DNA of 64,000 bases from DASUPK01 sp963747425. GTDB lineage: Bacteria > Actinomycetota > Thermoleophilia > Solirubrobacterales > 70-9. The position numbers were made by a program, and so were the translations under genes. Numbering within the stretch: position 1 is the first letter of the stretch; each line of letters opens with the position of its first letter. Location: NCBI GenBank assembly GCA_963747425.1, contig CAVVFJ010000018.1, positions 62,001-126,000 on the forward strand, in the 5' to 3' direction. A model generated the notes under the pieces. It did not search any database. It saw only the letters and a program-made list of their open reading frames with translations, and was not told where the DNA came from. Positions 1 to 8,200 of the stretch are shown in pieces.

Positions 1-53
1 GCTCGACCGAGGAGATGGAGCTGCAGCTCGCCTCGGCGGACGAGGCCGGTTAG
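1..53 (+). CDS. C-terminal fragment of an unidentified protein
   Basis: The window opens inside a gene. Read from base 3, its last 16 codons give STEEMELQLASADEAG and then a TAG stop. The tail is acidic and too short to assign to a family. It converges on the channel-like gene, and the two stop codons overlap by four bases. Confidence 0.5.
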   Translation, partial: STEEMELQLASADEAG

Positions 54-1130
54 CCCAGGTCGCCGAGAACGTTCCCGGTCGCCTTCGCCGGCTGCGGGAC
101 GAACATCGACTCCAGCTTGCGCAGGGCCTCGACCGTGCCCATCGCCACCAGCACGTCGCCGGCCCGGAGCACGGTGTCGGACGCTGGGCTGCGGGTGAAC
201 CTTGCCGTCGGAGCTCCGCAGCGCGGCGATGCTCGTCGTCCCCCGCACCTGGCCGATCGTCTTTCCCGCGGCCTGACAGCCCTCGCTGACGTCGATCTCC
301 TCCATCCGGTACTCCGGGGCCACGTCGACGACGCCGGTGACCTGTGGCTGCAGCGCGAGCCGGGCCATCTCGGCTCCACTCGACTTGTATGGCGAGATCA
401 CGCGGTCGGCACCGGCACGGCGGAGCTTCTTCTCGGAGTCCTCGACGCTCGCGCGCGCCACGACGGTGATGTCCGAGCGCAGCTCTCGCGCCGTCAGGCA
501 GATGAAGATGTTCTCCGCGTCCGAATCGACGCACGCCAGGACCGAAACGGCGCGCTCGATGCCGGCTGCCCTCAGCATCTCGTCGTCGGACGGCCGCCCG
601 CGCAGGAAGGGAGCGCCCATCTGGTCGGCGATGCCCTTGTTCTCGTCGAGGCTGTCGATGACCACGAAGTCGTCGCTTCCGGCATCGAGATCGCGCGCGA
701 CCTGGCGACCGACGCGGCCAAAGCCGCAGATCAGGTGGTGGCCGGATAGGTGTTCGATCTTCTTCAGTGTGCGGCGCTCCTCGAGGATCTCGCCCAGATG
801 CCCTGCGACGAAGAACTCCGTCACCGTCACCAGGGCGTAGAAGAGCGTACCCACGCCCAGGACGATCAGCAGGATCTTGACGATCTGGCCCGGCAGGTCC
901 GGCGGGGTCGGGTCCGACCCGACCGTCGCCACGGTGTCCAGGGTGAAGAGGAGGCCATGCCAGATGGACACGCTCTCGGTGAGCGAGTACGCGATCGCCC
1001 CGGCCGCCTGAACGGCGAAGATCACCGCGATCAGGAGTGCAAGGCGGCGCAGGAACGGCTCGAACTCGCCGCGCTCCCCGGGGCCGTCGAAGCTCCGGAA
1101 CCGACTGAGGCGCGCGTGCCTGTCCGTCAC
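50..1130 (-). pseudogene. Two-TM ion-channel-like protein with RCK (TrkA-N/TrkA-C) domains, frameshifted
   Basis: Read from a GTG at 1130, the protein has two membrane segments (about residues 30-50 and 83-105) flanking a pore loop. An RCK/TrkA-N Rossmann domain follows, with the nucleotide loop ICGFGRVGRQVA, and then a TrkA-C domain. Proteins of this layout are K+ channels or K+ uptake regulators gated by a bound nucleotide. The selectivity filter reads TVGSDP where K+ channels have TVGYGD, so ion specificity is open. The last part, from SDTVLRAGDVLV onward, lies in another frame; removing one base near 182 restores PSSDTVLRAG. The break is probably a read error but could be a real lesion. 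The start lies six bases after the rpe stop, so the two are probably co-transcribed. Confidence 0.75.
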
Positions 1131-1136
1131 GCGAGG

Positions 1137-1844
1137 CTAGGCGGCGCCGGCCGCTTCGGCGATCGAGACATAGGCCGCTGCCGGGTCCTCCGACCCGAAC
1201 ACGGCGGAGCCGGCTACGAACAGGCTCGCCCCTGCGGCGGCCACGCCGCCCGCGGTGCCCGGGTCGATGCCGCCGTCGACCTCGATGGCACCGGCCCCGA
1301 CGAGCGCGCTCAGCCTCCCCACCTTGTCCGGCGAGCCGGCGATGAACGGCTGGCCGCCCCAGCCCGGGTTCACCGTCATGCAGAGGAAGACGTCGGCGTC
1401 GTTCACCGACTCGCTGACGGCGGCGACCGGCGTGCCCGGGTTGATGGCGAGGCCCGCCAGGCAGCCCAGCTCCCGGATCGCGTTGAGCGTGCGGTTGATG
1501 TGCGGGGTCGCCTCGGCGTGAAAGGTGATGTTGTCGGCGCCGGCCTTGGCGAACTCCTCGATCTGCCGCTCGGGCTGCTCGATCATCAGGTGGACGTCGA
1601 TCGCCCCACCCGCGTCATGGACCAGGTCTGCGATCGAGCCGGCGATCAATGGGCCGATCGTGATCGGGGGGACGAAGTGGCCGTCCATCACGTCCACGTG
1701 GATGATCCGCGCGCCCGCGGCCATCACCTCCTCCACCTGCGCGCCCAGCCGGGAGAAGTCGGACGAGAGGATCGACGGAGCGACCTGCTTCGTCGCGAAG
1801 AGGTCGCGGCGGCCCCTCGTGGCGGTGTCGGTGGCGGCTTCCAA
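1137..1844 (-). CDS. rpe: Ribulose-phosphate 3-epimerase
   Basis: This cytosolic TIM-barrel enzyme interconverts ribulose 5-phosphate and xylulose 5-phosphate in the pentose phosphate pathway. Family signatures are VAPSILSSDF near the N-terminus, HVDVMDGHFVPP with metal-binding His and Asp, VHLMIEQPE, MTVNPGWGGQPF and the phosphate loop EVDGGIDPGTA. I chose a TTG start at 1844, two bases after the stop of the upstream zinc-ribbon gene. It gives 235 residues, close to the usual 220. The open frame continues upstream, but only as a shadow of that gene. The start codon is the least certain point. Confidence 0.93.
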   Translation of the reverse strand: MEAATDTATRGRRDLFATKQVAPSILSSDFSRLGAQVEEVMAAGARIIHVDVMDGHFVPPITIGPLIAGSIADLVHDAGGAIDVHLMIEQPERQIEEFAKAGADNITFHAEATPHINRTLNAIRELGCLAGLAINPGTPVAAVSESVNDADVFLCMTVNPGWGGQPFIAGSPDKVGRLSALVGAGAIEVDGGIDPGTAGGVAAAGASLFVAGSAVFGSEDPAAAYVSIAEAAGAA

Positions 1845-1846
1845 GG

Positions 1847-2122
1847 TCAGATCGAGCGGAGCATCGAGTCGCCGCATTGCTGGCACTTCATGTCCTCGGT
1901 CCGGCTCATGCGGCTGATCGTCCCGTGCTCCCCGCAGTTGGGGCACTGCGAGACGAGCTCGAAGCGGCGTAGGCAGTACACGCAGACGAAGCGGCCCGGG
2001 AGCTGCGCGGGCCGCAGCCAGGGCTCGCCGCAGCCGGGGCAGTTGGGGCGCTGCAGGGCGCCCTCGGTGGCCTCGGGAGCGTCTGCCTCCTCGCCAACGC
2101 GACTGTCGACTCGTTCGGCCAT
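1847..2122 (-). CDS. Small double zinc-ribbon protein
   Basis: A 91-residue protein with three Cys pairs, CPGCGEP, CVYC and CPNCGEHG, and a final CQQCGD, as expected for two stacked zinc ribbons. It has no membrane segment or signal peptide, and I do not recognise a named family. The ATG at 2122 is preceded by GATACT eight bases upstream, which suggests a leaderless start; the longer frame to 2191 lacks such support. It lies directly upstream of rpe and probably heads an rpe plus channel transcript. A role in RNA or protein binding is only a guess from the fold. Confidence 0.75.
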   Translation of the reverse strand: MAERVDSRVGEEADAPEATEGALQRPNCPGCGEPWLRPAQLPGRFVCVYCLRRFELVSQCPNCGEHGTISRMSRTEDMKCQQCGDSMLRSI

Positions 2123-2141
2123 GTGACGAGAGTATCGAGCG

Positions 2142-3053
2142 CTACAGAGCCTTTGAAGGTGCGTCGTGTCCGCGCAGGAATTCGGCCGCACTCATCGGCT
2201 TCTTTCCCGGCGGCTGGACGACATCCAGCCGCAGCGCGCCGTCGGAAGCGCCGAGCACGAGCTGCTCGCCGCGCGCTTCGATCGCCCCCGCCGGAGGGCC
2301 ATCCGGCGTCGCCCGCGCGGCCCGTACACCGAGGCGCTCCCCGCCGTCGAGCTCGAGATAGGCGCCGATGTGAGGCGTCAGCGCCCGGACGGTCCTCTCG
2401 AGCTCGGGCGCGGTCCGCGACGGGCGCAGATGCCGCTCGTCGCGTGAGACCTTCTCGGCATAGCTCGCCATCGACTCCTCCTGGTCGGTGAAGGCGAGCT
2501 TCCCTTCCTGGAGCGAGTCGAGGGCTCGGACCAGCAGCTCGCCCCCCAGATCGGCGAGCCTCGCCGAGAGGGACTCGTAGTCGTCTCCGCTCCCGATTTC
2601 GACCTCCTCGGCCAGCGCGATCGGGCCCGAGTCGAGTCCCTCGGTCACGCGCATGATCGTGACGCCGGTCCGCTGGTCGCCCTCCATCAGGGCTCGCTCG
2701 ATCGGCGCCGCGCCGCGCCAGCGGGGCACCAGCGACGGATGGACGTTGAGCATCAGGAACTCGCTCAGCAGTGGCTCCTTGATCAGCTGGCCGAAGGCGC
2801 AGACCGCCACGGCGGCCGGCTTGGCGGCCCGGATTGCCTCGACCGACCCCGGGGAGTTGACGTCCGCGGCCTGGTGGAGCTCGAGGCCCAGCTGTCGTGC
2901 TGCCTCCGCCGTCGGCGGCGGCGCCAGCTTGCGCCCCCTTCCCCGGCGGCTGTCCGGTGGTGTGAGGACCAGAGACGGGCGGTGCGGGCTATCGGCGAGA
3001 CGCCGGAGCACCGTCGCCGCGAACCCAGTGGTGCCGAGGTAGGCGGTCCTCAC
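2142..3053 (-). CDS. fmt: Methionyl-tRNA formyltransferase
   Basis: Transfers a formyl group from 10-formyltetrahydrofolate to the initiator Met-tRNA. The 303-residue protein has the usual length. The catalytic region is visible as NVHPSLVPRWRGAAPIERAL followed by a GDQRTGVTIMRV stretch (folate site and Ser-Leu-x-Pro motif), and a C-terminal OB-like domain ends with QPPGKKPMSAAEFLRG. Its GTG start at 3053 overlaps the stop of a 12-codon mini-frame that itself overlaps the def stop. Def and Fmt therefore look translationally coupled, matching their paired roles in adding and removing the formyl group. Confidence 0.96.
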   Translation of the reverse strand: MRTAYLGTTGFAATVLRRLADSPHRPSLVLTPPDSRRGRGRKLAPPPTAEAARQLGLELHQAADVNSPGSVEAIRAAKPAAVAVCAFGQLIKEPLLSEFLMLNVHPSLVPRWRGAAPIERALMEGDQRTGVTIMRVTEGLDSGPIALAEEVEIGSGDDYESLSARLADLGGELLVRALDSLQEGKLAFTDQEESMASYAEKVSRDERHLRPSRTAPELERTVRALTPHIGAYLELDGGERLGVRAARATPDGPPAGAIEARGEQLVLGASDGALRLDVVQPPGKKPMSAAEFLRGHDAPSKAL

Positions 3054-3088
3054 TCCTCGCCCACGGCGAGCCAGGACGGCTTCGCCAT
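3050..3088 (-). CDS. Possible 12-residue coupling minicistron between def and fmt
   Basis: The ATG at 3088 overlaps the def stop as TAATG. The frame MAKPSWLAVGEE ends in TGA, which overlaps the fmt GTG start as GTGA. The frame thus bridges the two genes exactly, which would let ribosomes pass from def to fmt by stop-start coupling. Nothing shows that the peptide itself has a function, and chance cannot be excluded for so short a frame. Confidence 0.3.
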   Translation of the reverse strand: MAKPSWLAVGEE

Positions 3089-3747
3089 TAAACGGGTGAC
3101 TCCTCGGCTTCGCCTGCGGAGTCCCCTTGCGTCTCCGGCGCGTAGGTGCCGCCTTCGCGCAACGCGCGAAGGGCGCCTCGCTTCTGCTCGCGGTCGGCTC
3201 GGTCGAGCATCAGGACTCCGTCGAGGTGATCCACCTCGTGCTGGATCACCCGCGCCTCGAGGCCGGATGCGTCGATCGACAGGGGTTCGCCGTGTACGTC
3301 GACGGCCCGCGCCCGGACGTGGAGCGGGCGCTCCACGTCCACGATCACCCCGGGGAGGCTCAGGCAGCCCTCCTCCGCGGTTGCGAGGTCGCCCTCCGAG
3401 CGCCACTCGATCTCCGGGTTGACGAGGACGGTGGGCTCGGCGTCCGATCCGACCTGGAAGACCAGCATGCGCCGGAGCGTGCCGAGCTGGGTGGCGGCGA
3501 GGCCGACGCCGATCGCGTCGCGCATCAGGCCGATCATCCGCTCCGCCTCCGCCTCGAGCTCGCCGTCGAACTCGGTCACCGGCGATGCGGCCGAGCGCAG
3601 CACAGGATTGCCGAACTTGACCACCTGGGAAAGCGCCTCCGATCGGCGCTCGAGCGCCTCCTGGTCGACGCCCTCCGGCTCCGCGGCCTCGGTGGCCAGC
3701 TCGTCGTCGAGCTCCTCGACGGGAGCATGTGTGTGCTCGTCGCTCAT
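3088..3747 (-). CDS. def: Peptide deformylase
   Basis: Removes the N-formyl group from new polypeptides using a metal bound by Cys and two His. All three motifs are present: GVGLAATQLG (motif 1), EEGCLSLPGV (motif 2, metal Cys) and QHEVDHLDGVLM (motif 3, HExxH). The protein is 219 residues with an acidic N-terminal extension of about 35 residues ahead of the catalytic core. The ATG at 3747 is preferred because TAGACT lies seven bases upstream, a leaderless -10 arrangement; the longer frame to 3855 only covers the intergenic region. fmt follows downstream. Confidence 0.95.
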   Translation of the reverse strand: MSDEHTHAPVEELDDELATEAAEPEGVDQEALERRSEALSQVVKFGNPVLRSAASPVTEFDGELEAEAERMIGLMRDAIGVGLAATQLGTLRRMLVFQVGSDAEPTVLVNPEIEWRSEGDLATAEEGCLSLPGVIVDVERPLHVRARAVDVHGEPLSIDASGLEARVIQHEVDHLDGVLMLDRADREQKRGALRALREGGTYAPETQGDSAGEAEESPV

Positions 3748-3846
3748 GCCTTCGAGTCTAGTCAGGCGGTATCTCAACACGACTTCGGCAATGAATGCGC
3801 CACATCCGCGCGCGTTGGGGCACACCTCGGCTGCGAGATTCGGCCC

Positions 3847-4755
3847 ATGGCCCATCTGCGTCAGATTCCGCCCACCCCTCGGGCGGAAATCGACGCAGAA
3901 CGGCTACGCCAGGTGGTTGAGACTCAGCACGGCGTGGTAAGCCGAGCGCAACTGGCCGACGCGGGCCTGAGTGGCGGGGCAATCTCTCGGTGGCAGAGGG
4001 CCGGCCGCCTCCACCGCATTCATCCCCACATCTATGCCGTGGGCCATACGGCCCTTCCGCTCGAAGCCAGGCTTTGGGCCGCCCTTCTCTATGCCGGGCC
4101 GGGTGCTGCTCTGAGCCATACGACCGCCGGGTGGATCTGGTCCCTCATCGATGACACACCAAGGCGGATCCACCTGACCGTCACAGGTGCTCGCTCTTCA
4201 TTGCCAGATGTTCGGATTCACCGATCACGTCGAGTGGACGCCGCGAGGCACCGAGACCTCCCCGTGACAAGCGTCCCGCGGACCCTGCTGGATCTCGGCA
4301 CCGTCCTATCCGCCCGCCAACTCCGCCGCACCCTCGCCGAGGCCGACTACCGTGGGCTGCTTGAACCGGCCGAGGTCGAATCGGTGCTCGGTCGAGGCCG
4401 ACCGGGTTCGCGGGCGCTCCGGGCGGCGCTGGCCCACCACCTGCCTTCTCTGGCCCGGGCCCTCAGCGTTCTCGAGGAGCGCTTTCTGGAGCTGTGCGAT
4501 TCCGCAGCTCTCCCCCACCCCGAGGTCAACGCCAAGATCAGCCGGATGCGCGTCGATGCCCTCTGGCGAAAGCAAGGGGTTGTAGTCGAGCTGGACGGCG
4601 CTGCCGCGCACGGCAGCTGGGCGGCGATCAAACGGGACCGGGAACGCGACCTGGCACTTCGGTCGAGCGGCTATCTCGTCCTCCGGTATACGTGGGAGCA
4701 GGTCACCGAGCGCGGCAACGCCGTGGCAGCGGACCTGCGGCGAGTACTCGGTTAA
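3847..4755 (+). CDS. AbiEi-like winged-helix protein with C-terminal DUF559 nuclease-like domain
   Basis: The N-terminal part (about residues 15-60: VVETQHGVVSRAQLADAGLS, then RWQRAGRLHRIHPHIYAVGH) resembles the winged-helix domain of AbiEi antitoxins from type IV toxin-antitoxin systems. The C-terminal 80 residues carry VVVELDGAAAHGSW and IKRDRERDLALRSSGYLVLRYTWEQV, typical of DUF559, a small PD-(D/E)xK nuclease-like fold related to Vsr. Genes of this type are common in actinobacteria without an adjacent AbiEii toxin, and none is present here. Start ATG 3847 gives 302 residues; GAGATT lies six bases upstream. The neighbours are housekeeping genes, and no activity can be assigned with confidence. 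Confidence 0.8.
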   Translation: MAHLRQIPPTPRAEIDAERLRQVVETQHGVVSRAQLADAGLSGGAISRWQRAGRLHRIHPHIYAVGHTALPLEARLWAALLYAGPGAALSHTTAGWIWSLIDDTPRRIHLTVTGARSSLPDVRIHRSRRVDAARHRDLPVTSVPRTLLDLGTVLSARQLRRTLAEADYRGLLEPAEVESVLGRGRPGSRALRAALAHHLPSLARALSVLEERFLELCDSAALPHPEVNAKISRMRVDALWRKQGVVVELDGAAAHGSWAAIKRDRERDLALRSSGYLVLRYTWEQVTERGNAVAADLRRVLG

Positions 4756-4759
4756 GCCG

Positions 4760-6949
4760 CTACTGCGGATCCACGTCGACGGAGATGGAGACCTGGCGCA
4801 GGGACCGGTCCCGTACCGCCGACGCGACGGCGTCGCGGACGGCTCCGACCGCCTCGTGGCGGCGCTCGGACTTGACCACGAGCCGGCGCCTGTGCTTGCC
4901 GCGAAGCCGGAAGAGCGGCGCGGGGCCGAGCAGGTCATCGTCGGCGCCGAGGCGGTCAGCGACCAGGCCGCGCACCGTATGGGCGGATGCCTCGACTCGA
5001 TCGTCCTCCTCGCCGGCGAGGCCGATCTCGATCAGGTGGGAGAAGGGCGGATAGCGGAGGGCCCGGCGCCGCTCGAGCTCGTCGGCCAGGAAGCCGCTCG
5101 CGTCGTGCCTGGCGGCGTGGCGAATGCTCGGCGCGCCGGTGGCCATCGCCTGCACCAGCACCCGGCCTCCCGCCTCTCCCCGGCCGCTGCGCCCCGCGAG
5201 CTGGGTGATCAGCGCGAAGGTGCGTTCCTCCGAGCGGAAATCCGGAAGGCGCAGCGAGCCGTCTGCATCCAGCACGACGCTCAGGGTGACGTCCGGGAAG
5301 TCATGGCCCTTGGCGACCATCTGGGTTCCGACGAGCACGCCGGACTCGGCGGACTCGAAGCGGCGCAGGACGTCGCCGTGTCCGCGACCCGCCGCGCTGT
5401 CGGAGTCGAGGCGGAAGATCTCCAGCGGCGCGAGCAGCTCGTTCAGCTCGGCTTCGACGCGCTGGGTCCCGGACCCGACCCGGGCGATCGTCACCGACGA
5501 GCATTCCGGACAGGCGTCGGGCTTCGGCTCCGCATGCCCGCAGTGGTGGCAGCGCAGCCCGCCGTCGCGGTGGAGGATCAGGGAGACGTCGCAGTTCGGG
5601 CATTGCCAGGCGTGCCCGCAGGAACGGCAGGTCAGATGCGTCGACCACCCGCGGCGGTTGATCAGCAGGATCGCCTTGCCGCCCTCCGCGGCGACCTCGG
5701 TGAACGCCTCGCGCGTTCGCGGGTGCAGGGGCCCGGGCACCGGGCCGCGCATGTCGACGATCTCGACCGGCGGCAGACGTCGTCCGTCCACGCGGCTCGG
5801 CAGCTCGAGCCGCTCCAGCTCGTGCCAGCTCTCCGGGCGGGGGGTTGCGGTCCCGCAGAGGAGCACCGCGCCGGCATCGGCGGCACGGTGCCGTGCCACC
5901 TCGCGTGCGTCATAGCGCGGGTCGCCCTCCTGCTTGTACGAGGAATCGTGCTCCTCGTCGATCACGATCAGGCCCGGGTCGGAGACGGGAGCGAAGACGG
6001 CTGAGCGCGGGCCGACGCAGATCCGCGCCTCGCCGGATCGGAGCCGGCGCCATTCGTCGTAGCGGGCGCCGGCCGGCATCCTCGAATGCAGCAGGGCGAC
6101 CGAGTCGCCGAAGCGCCGCCGGAACCGATCCATCGTCTGCGGCGTCAGGGCGATCTCCGGGACCAGGATGATCGCCCCCCTCCCGCGCGCCAGAGTCTCA
6201 CGGGCCGCCTCGAGGTAGACCTCGGTCTTGCCGGAGCCGGTGACCCCGTGGAGCAGCAGCGAGCGTCCGCCACCCGGCGTCCTTCCGTCCGGCAATGAGG
6301 CGACCACGGTTCGCAGCGCGGCGGTCTGATCCGCGGTCAGCTCGATGCCCTCGCGCACCGCGCCGACGCCGGGCGCGTCGTGGTGCCGCCTGCGCTCCAC
6401 CTCGCGAGTGGCGATCAGGCCGCGAGACTCCAGGCGCCTCAGCGTCGTACGGTCCGAGCCCGCCGTCGCCGCCAGCCTGCGGGCGAGCTGCGGGCCGCCC
6501 AACAGGGCGCGGAGCACGGCCTTCTGCCGCAGGCCAAGCCGCTCGCCACCGGAGACCGCCTCGATGCCCTCCGGAGTAGCCTCGGCCTCGAGCTCGACGA
6601 GCGGCCGGACCCGTCGGGCCTCCGCCCCGGTCCCCACACCGGGAGGCAGGACGAGGCCCAGGCCGCGAGCGGGTGTCGAGCAGTACTCCTCGCCAACCCA
6701 GCGCCCGAGATCGACGAGCGCCGCCGGAACACCGGCCTCCAGGGCCTCCAGGGGCTCGGCCAGGCGCCCGTCGGGCAGCTCGCTGCGGTCGGCGAGGCCG
6801 ACCACGACGCCGACGACCTTGCGCCGGCCGAACGGAACGACCAGGACGGAGCCCACCCCGACGTCATCCATCGCCTCGGGCAGGCGATAGTCGAACGGCC
6901 CGGAGACGCTCCGGGTGGTGAGCAACGGTTCTACCTTGGCGATGGCCAT
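4760..6949 (-). CDS. priA: Primosomal replication restart helicase PriA
   Basis: A 729-residue superfamily 2 helicase that recognises stalled forks and reloads the replisome. The N-terminal DNA-binding domain (about residues 1-110, DYRLPEAMDDVGVGSVLVVPF) is followed by Walker A GVTGSGKTEVY, a DEEHD box, and the zinc cluster CRSCGHAWQCPNC, CHHCGH and CPEC. A helicase C lobe with VLVGTQMVAKGHDFP comes next. Many actinobacterial PriA proteins lack functional ATPase motifs, but this one retains them. TAGCCT lies eight bases before the ATG, consistent with leaderless transcription. It is convergent with the DUF559 gene, with four bases between the stops. Confidence 0.96.
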   Translation of the reverse strand: MAIAKVEPLLTTRSVSGPFDYRLPEAMDDVGVGSVLVVPFGRRKVVGVVVGLADRSELPDGRLAEPLEALEAGVPAALVDLGRWVGEEYCSTPARGLGLVLPPGVGTGAEARRVRPLVELEAEATPEGIEAVSGGERLGLRQKAVLRALLGGPQLARRLAATAGSDRTTLRRLESRGLIATREVERRRHHDAPGVGAVREGIELTADQTAALRTVVASLPDGRTPGGGRSLLLHGVTGSGKTEVYLEAARETLARGRGAIILVPEIALTPQTMDRFRRRFGDSVALLHSRMPAGARYDEWRRLRSGEARICVGPRSAVFAPVSDPGLIVIDEEHDSSYKQEGDPRYDAREVARHRAADAGAVLLCGTATPRPESWHELERLELPSRVDGRRLPPVEIVDMRGPVPGPLHPRTREAFTEVAAEGGKAILLINRRGWSTHLTCRSCGHAWQCPNCDVSLILHRDGGLRCHHCGHAEPKPDACPECSSVTIARVGSGTQRVEAELNELLAPLEIFRLDSDSAAGRGHGDVLRRFESAESGVLVGTQMVAKGHDFPDVTLSVVLDADGSLRLPDFRSEERTFALITQLAGRSGRGEAGGRVLVQAMATGAPSIRHAARHDASGFLADELERRRALRYPPFSHLIEIGLAGEEDDRVEASAHTVRGLVADRLGADDDLLGPAPLFRLRGKHRRRLVVKSERRHEAVGAVRDAVASAVRDRSLRQVSISVDVDPQ

Positions 6950-7014
6950 CCCGGGCCAGGCTACGTGCGTCCACGGACGGGCGCCGCGCCTTCCCCCGGC
7001 GATAGTGTCCCGGC

Positions 7015-7506
7015 ATGGACCTGCAGTCGGGCGAGGAGGTCATCTACCAGGGGCACCCCTCCTGGCGGGCGATCATCGGCTTCTACCTGAAGGGCATCGC
7101 CGTCGGTCTCGCCGCCGGGGTCCTCGCCACGCTGCTGAATGACGGCAGCGCCGGCCTGGGCGTCGTGGCCTTCGCCGTGATCGCCGCGATCACGATCGTC
7201 GTCGGCTTCATCAGGCGCGTCGCGACCGTCTACACGATCACCGACCGCCGGCTCAACATCAAGGTGGGGATCGTCGCCCGGAAGGTCCAGGAGACCCGGC
7301 TGCAGCGAGTCCAGAACGTGAACTACAACCAGGGCGTCTACGAGCGGGTCATGCAGATCGGCGACGTCGAGTTCACCACCGCCGGCACGGACGAATCGAA
7401 CTTCGTCTTCGCCGGTGTCGCGCAGCCGGAGCAGGTAGTCCAAAACGTGGAGAAAGCCACCCCGATCCTCAGCGGCCTCCAGGGGGAGGCCGAATCAACT
7501 CGCTGA
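7015..7506 (+). CDS. PH-domain membrane protein (bPH2/DUF304 type)
   Basis: A 163-residue protein. The N-terminus LQSGEEVIYQGHPSW is followed by two hydrophobic segments (about residues 18-40 and 46-64) and a C-terminal bacterial PH domain with the conserved YTITDRRL and ETRLQRVQNVNYNQG. Such proteins are anchored in the membrane with the PH domain in the cytosol; their function is generally unknown. GATAGT lies eight bases before the ATG, suggesting a leaderless mRNA from the priA-divergent spacer. Its last 12 bases overlap the convergent tetR gene. Confidence 0.85.
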   Translation: MDLQSGEEVIYQGHPSWRAIIGFYLKGIAVGLAAGVLATLLNDGSAGLGVVAFAVIAAITIVVGFIRRVATVYTITDRRLNIKVGIVARKVQETRLQRVQNVNYNQGVYERVMQIGDVEFTTAGTDESNFVFAGVAQPEQVVQNVEKATPILSGLQGEAESTR

Positions 7507-8124
7507 CAGGCTCTCCCTGAGCAGCGCCGAGATCACGAAGGCGGCCAGCTGGTCGGAGATGGAGTCCGGGTCGACGGTGCGCTCGAAGGCGAGCCCGTTG
7601 ATCACGCCGCTGAGAGCCGCGGCGAGCTCCTCCGCCGGATAGCGCAGCTTCTGGCCGCGCGTCGCCGCGACCTCGGCGAGCGGGCGGGCGATCGCCTCGC
7701 GGGCGGCGGCTCGCCTGGCCTCGAACTCCGAGCGCAGCCTCGCGTTCCTCACTCCGTAGGACCAGAACTCATAGAAGAGCAGCGGCCACTCCTCGTTGTC
7801 CTCGACGAAGGACCGGAACCAGCCGGCGATCGCGTTCTCGAGGCGCCCGGCGTCGGCCCAGGGATCGTCGGGGGCGAGCTCGGCGACCGCCCGGGCCTGC
7901 TCCGCGCGACCCTCGACCTGGCGATCGGCCAGGGCCAGGAAGAGGTCCTCCTTGCCGGAGAAGTTCGAGTAGACCGCGCCGGTGGAGTAACCGGCCTCCC
8001 GGGCGACCTGCTCGAGGGTCGCGGCGTGGTAGCCGCTATTCGCGAACACCCTGGCGGCGGCGTCGATCAGCCGCTCGCGGGTCTGGACCTGTTGCTCGGC
8101 GCGGGTGGTTGGGGGGGTTGACAT
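7495..8124 (-). CDS. TetR-family transcriptional repressor
   Basis: 209 residues. The N-terminal helix-turn-helix is clear (RLIDAAARVFANSGYHAATL, then VAREAGYSTGAVYSNFSGKE), and the ligand-binding domain is all-helical. It is divergent from a secreted-protein gene, and the 76-base spacer carries a perfect 9-bp dyad placed just downstream of a good sigma-70-like promoter. The simplest reading is that this protein binds the dyad and represses the secreted protein, and perhaps itself. The ligand cannot be told from sequence. Confidence 0.92.
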   Translation of the reverse strand: MSTPPTTRAEQQVQTRERLIDAAARVFANSGYHAATLEQVAREAGYSTGAVYSNFSGKEDLFLALADRQVEGRAEQARAVAELAPDDPWADAGRLENAIAGWFRSFVEDNEEWPLLFYEFWSYGVRNARLRSEFEARRAAAREAIARPLAEVAATRGQKLRYPAEELAAALSGVINGLAFERTVDPDSISDQLAAFVISALLRESLSAS

Positions 8125-8147
8125 CGATCGCGCGGTTTGGATACAGT
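8118..8147 (+). promoter_or_regulatory. Promoter of the secreted-protein gene
   Basis: TTGACA at 8118-8123 and TACAGT at 8142-8147 are separated by 18 bases, a good sigma-70-type match rare in this GC-rich DNA. It points toward the secreted-protein gene. The expected start of transcription, near 8154, falls at the left edge of the operator dyad. The -35 box overlaps the tetR start codon. Confidence 0.65.
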
Positions 8148-8154
8148 CCGCAAC

Positions 8155-8176
8155 TCAGATAATAGCCATTATCTGA
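8155..8176. promoter_or_regulatory. Probable TetR-family operator (9-bp perfect dyad)
   Basis: TCAGATAAT and ATTATCTGA form perfect inverted arms around the four-base spacer AGCC. The site is AT-rich in GC-rich surroundings and sits between a divergent tetR gene and the gene at 8201, immediately after a promoter -10 box. Size and symmetry suit a TetR dimer blocking transcription. Confidence 0.75.
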
Positions 8177-8200
8177 TCCACGACAGGAGCGAGGCGGGAG

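Noticed and set aside
750..2126. Long plus-strand open frame opposite the channel gene, rpe and the zinc-ribbon gene
   Set aside because: Very Arg/Gly/Asp-rich, no domain, and fully opposite recognised genes; a high-GC shadow. The same holds for similar long frames at 4856-6004, 9645-10967, 44981-47275, 54128-56068 and 61270-62817.
3085..3097. 13-base word CCATTAAACGGGT also present at 62991-63003
   Set aside because: Only two copies, one spanning the def stop and one a start codon; chance similarity is the simpler view.
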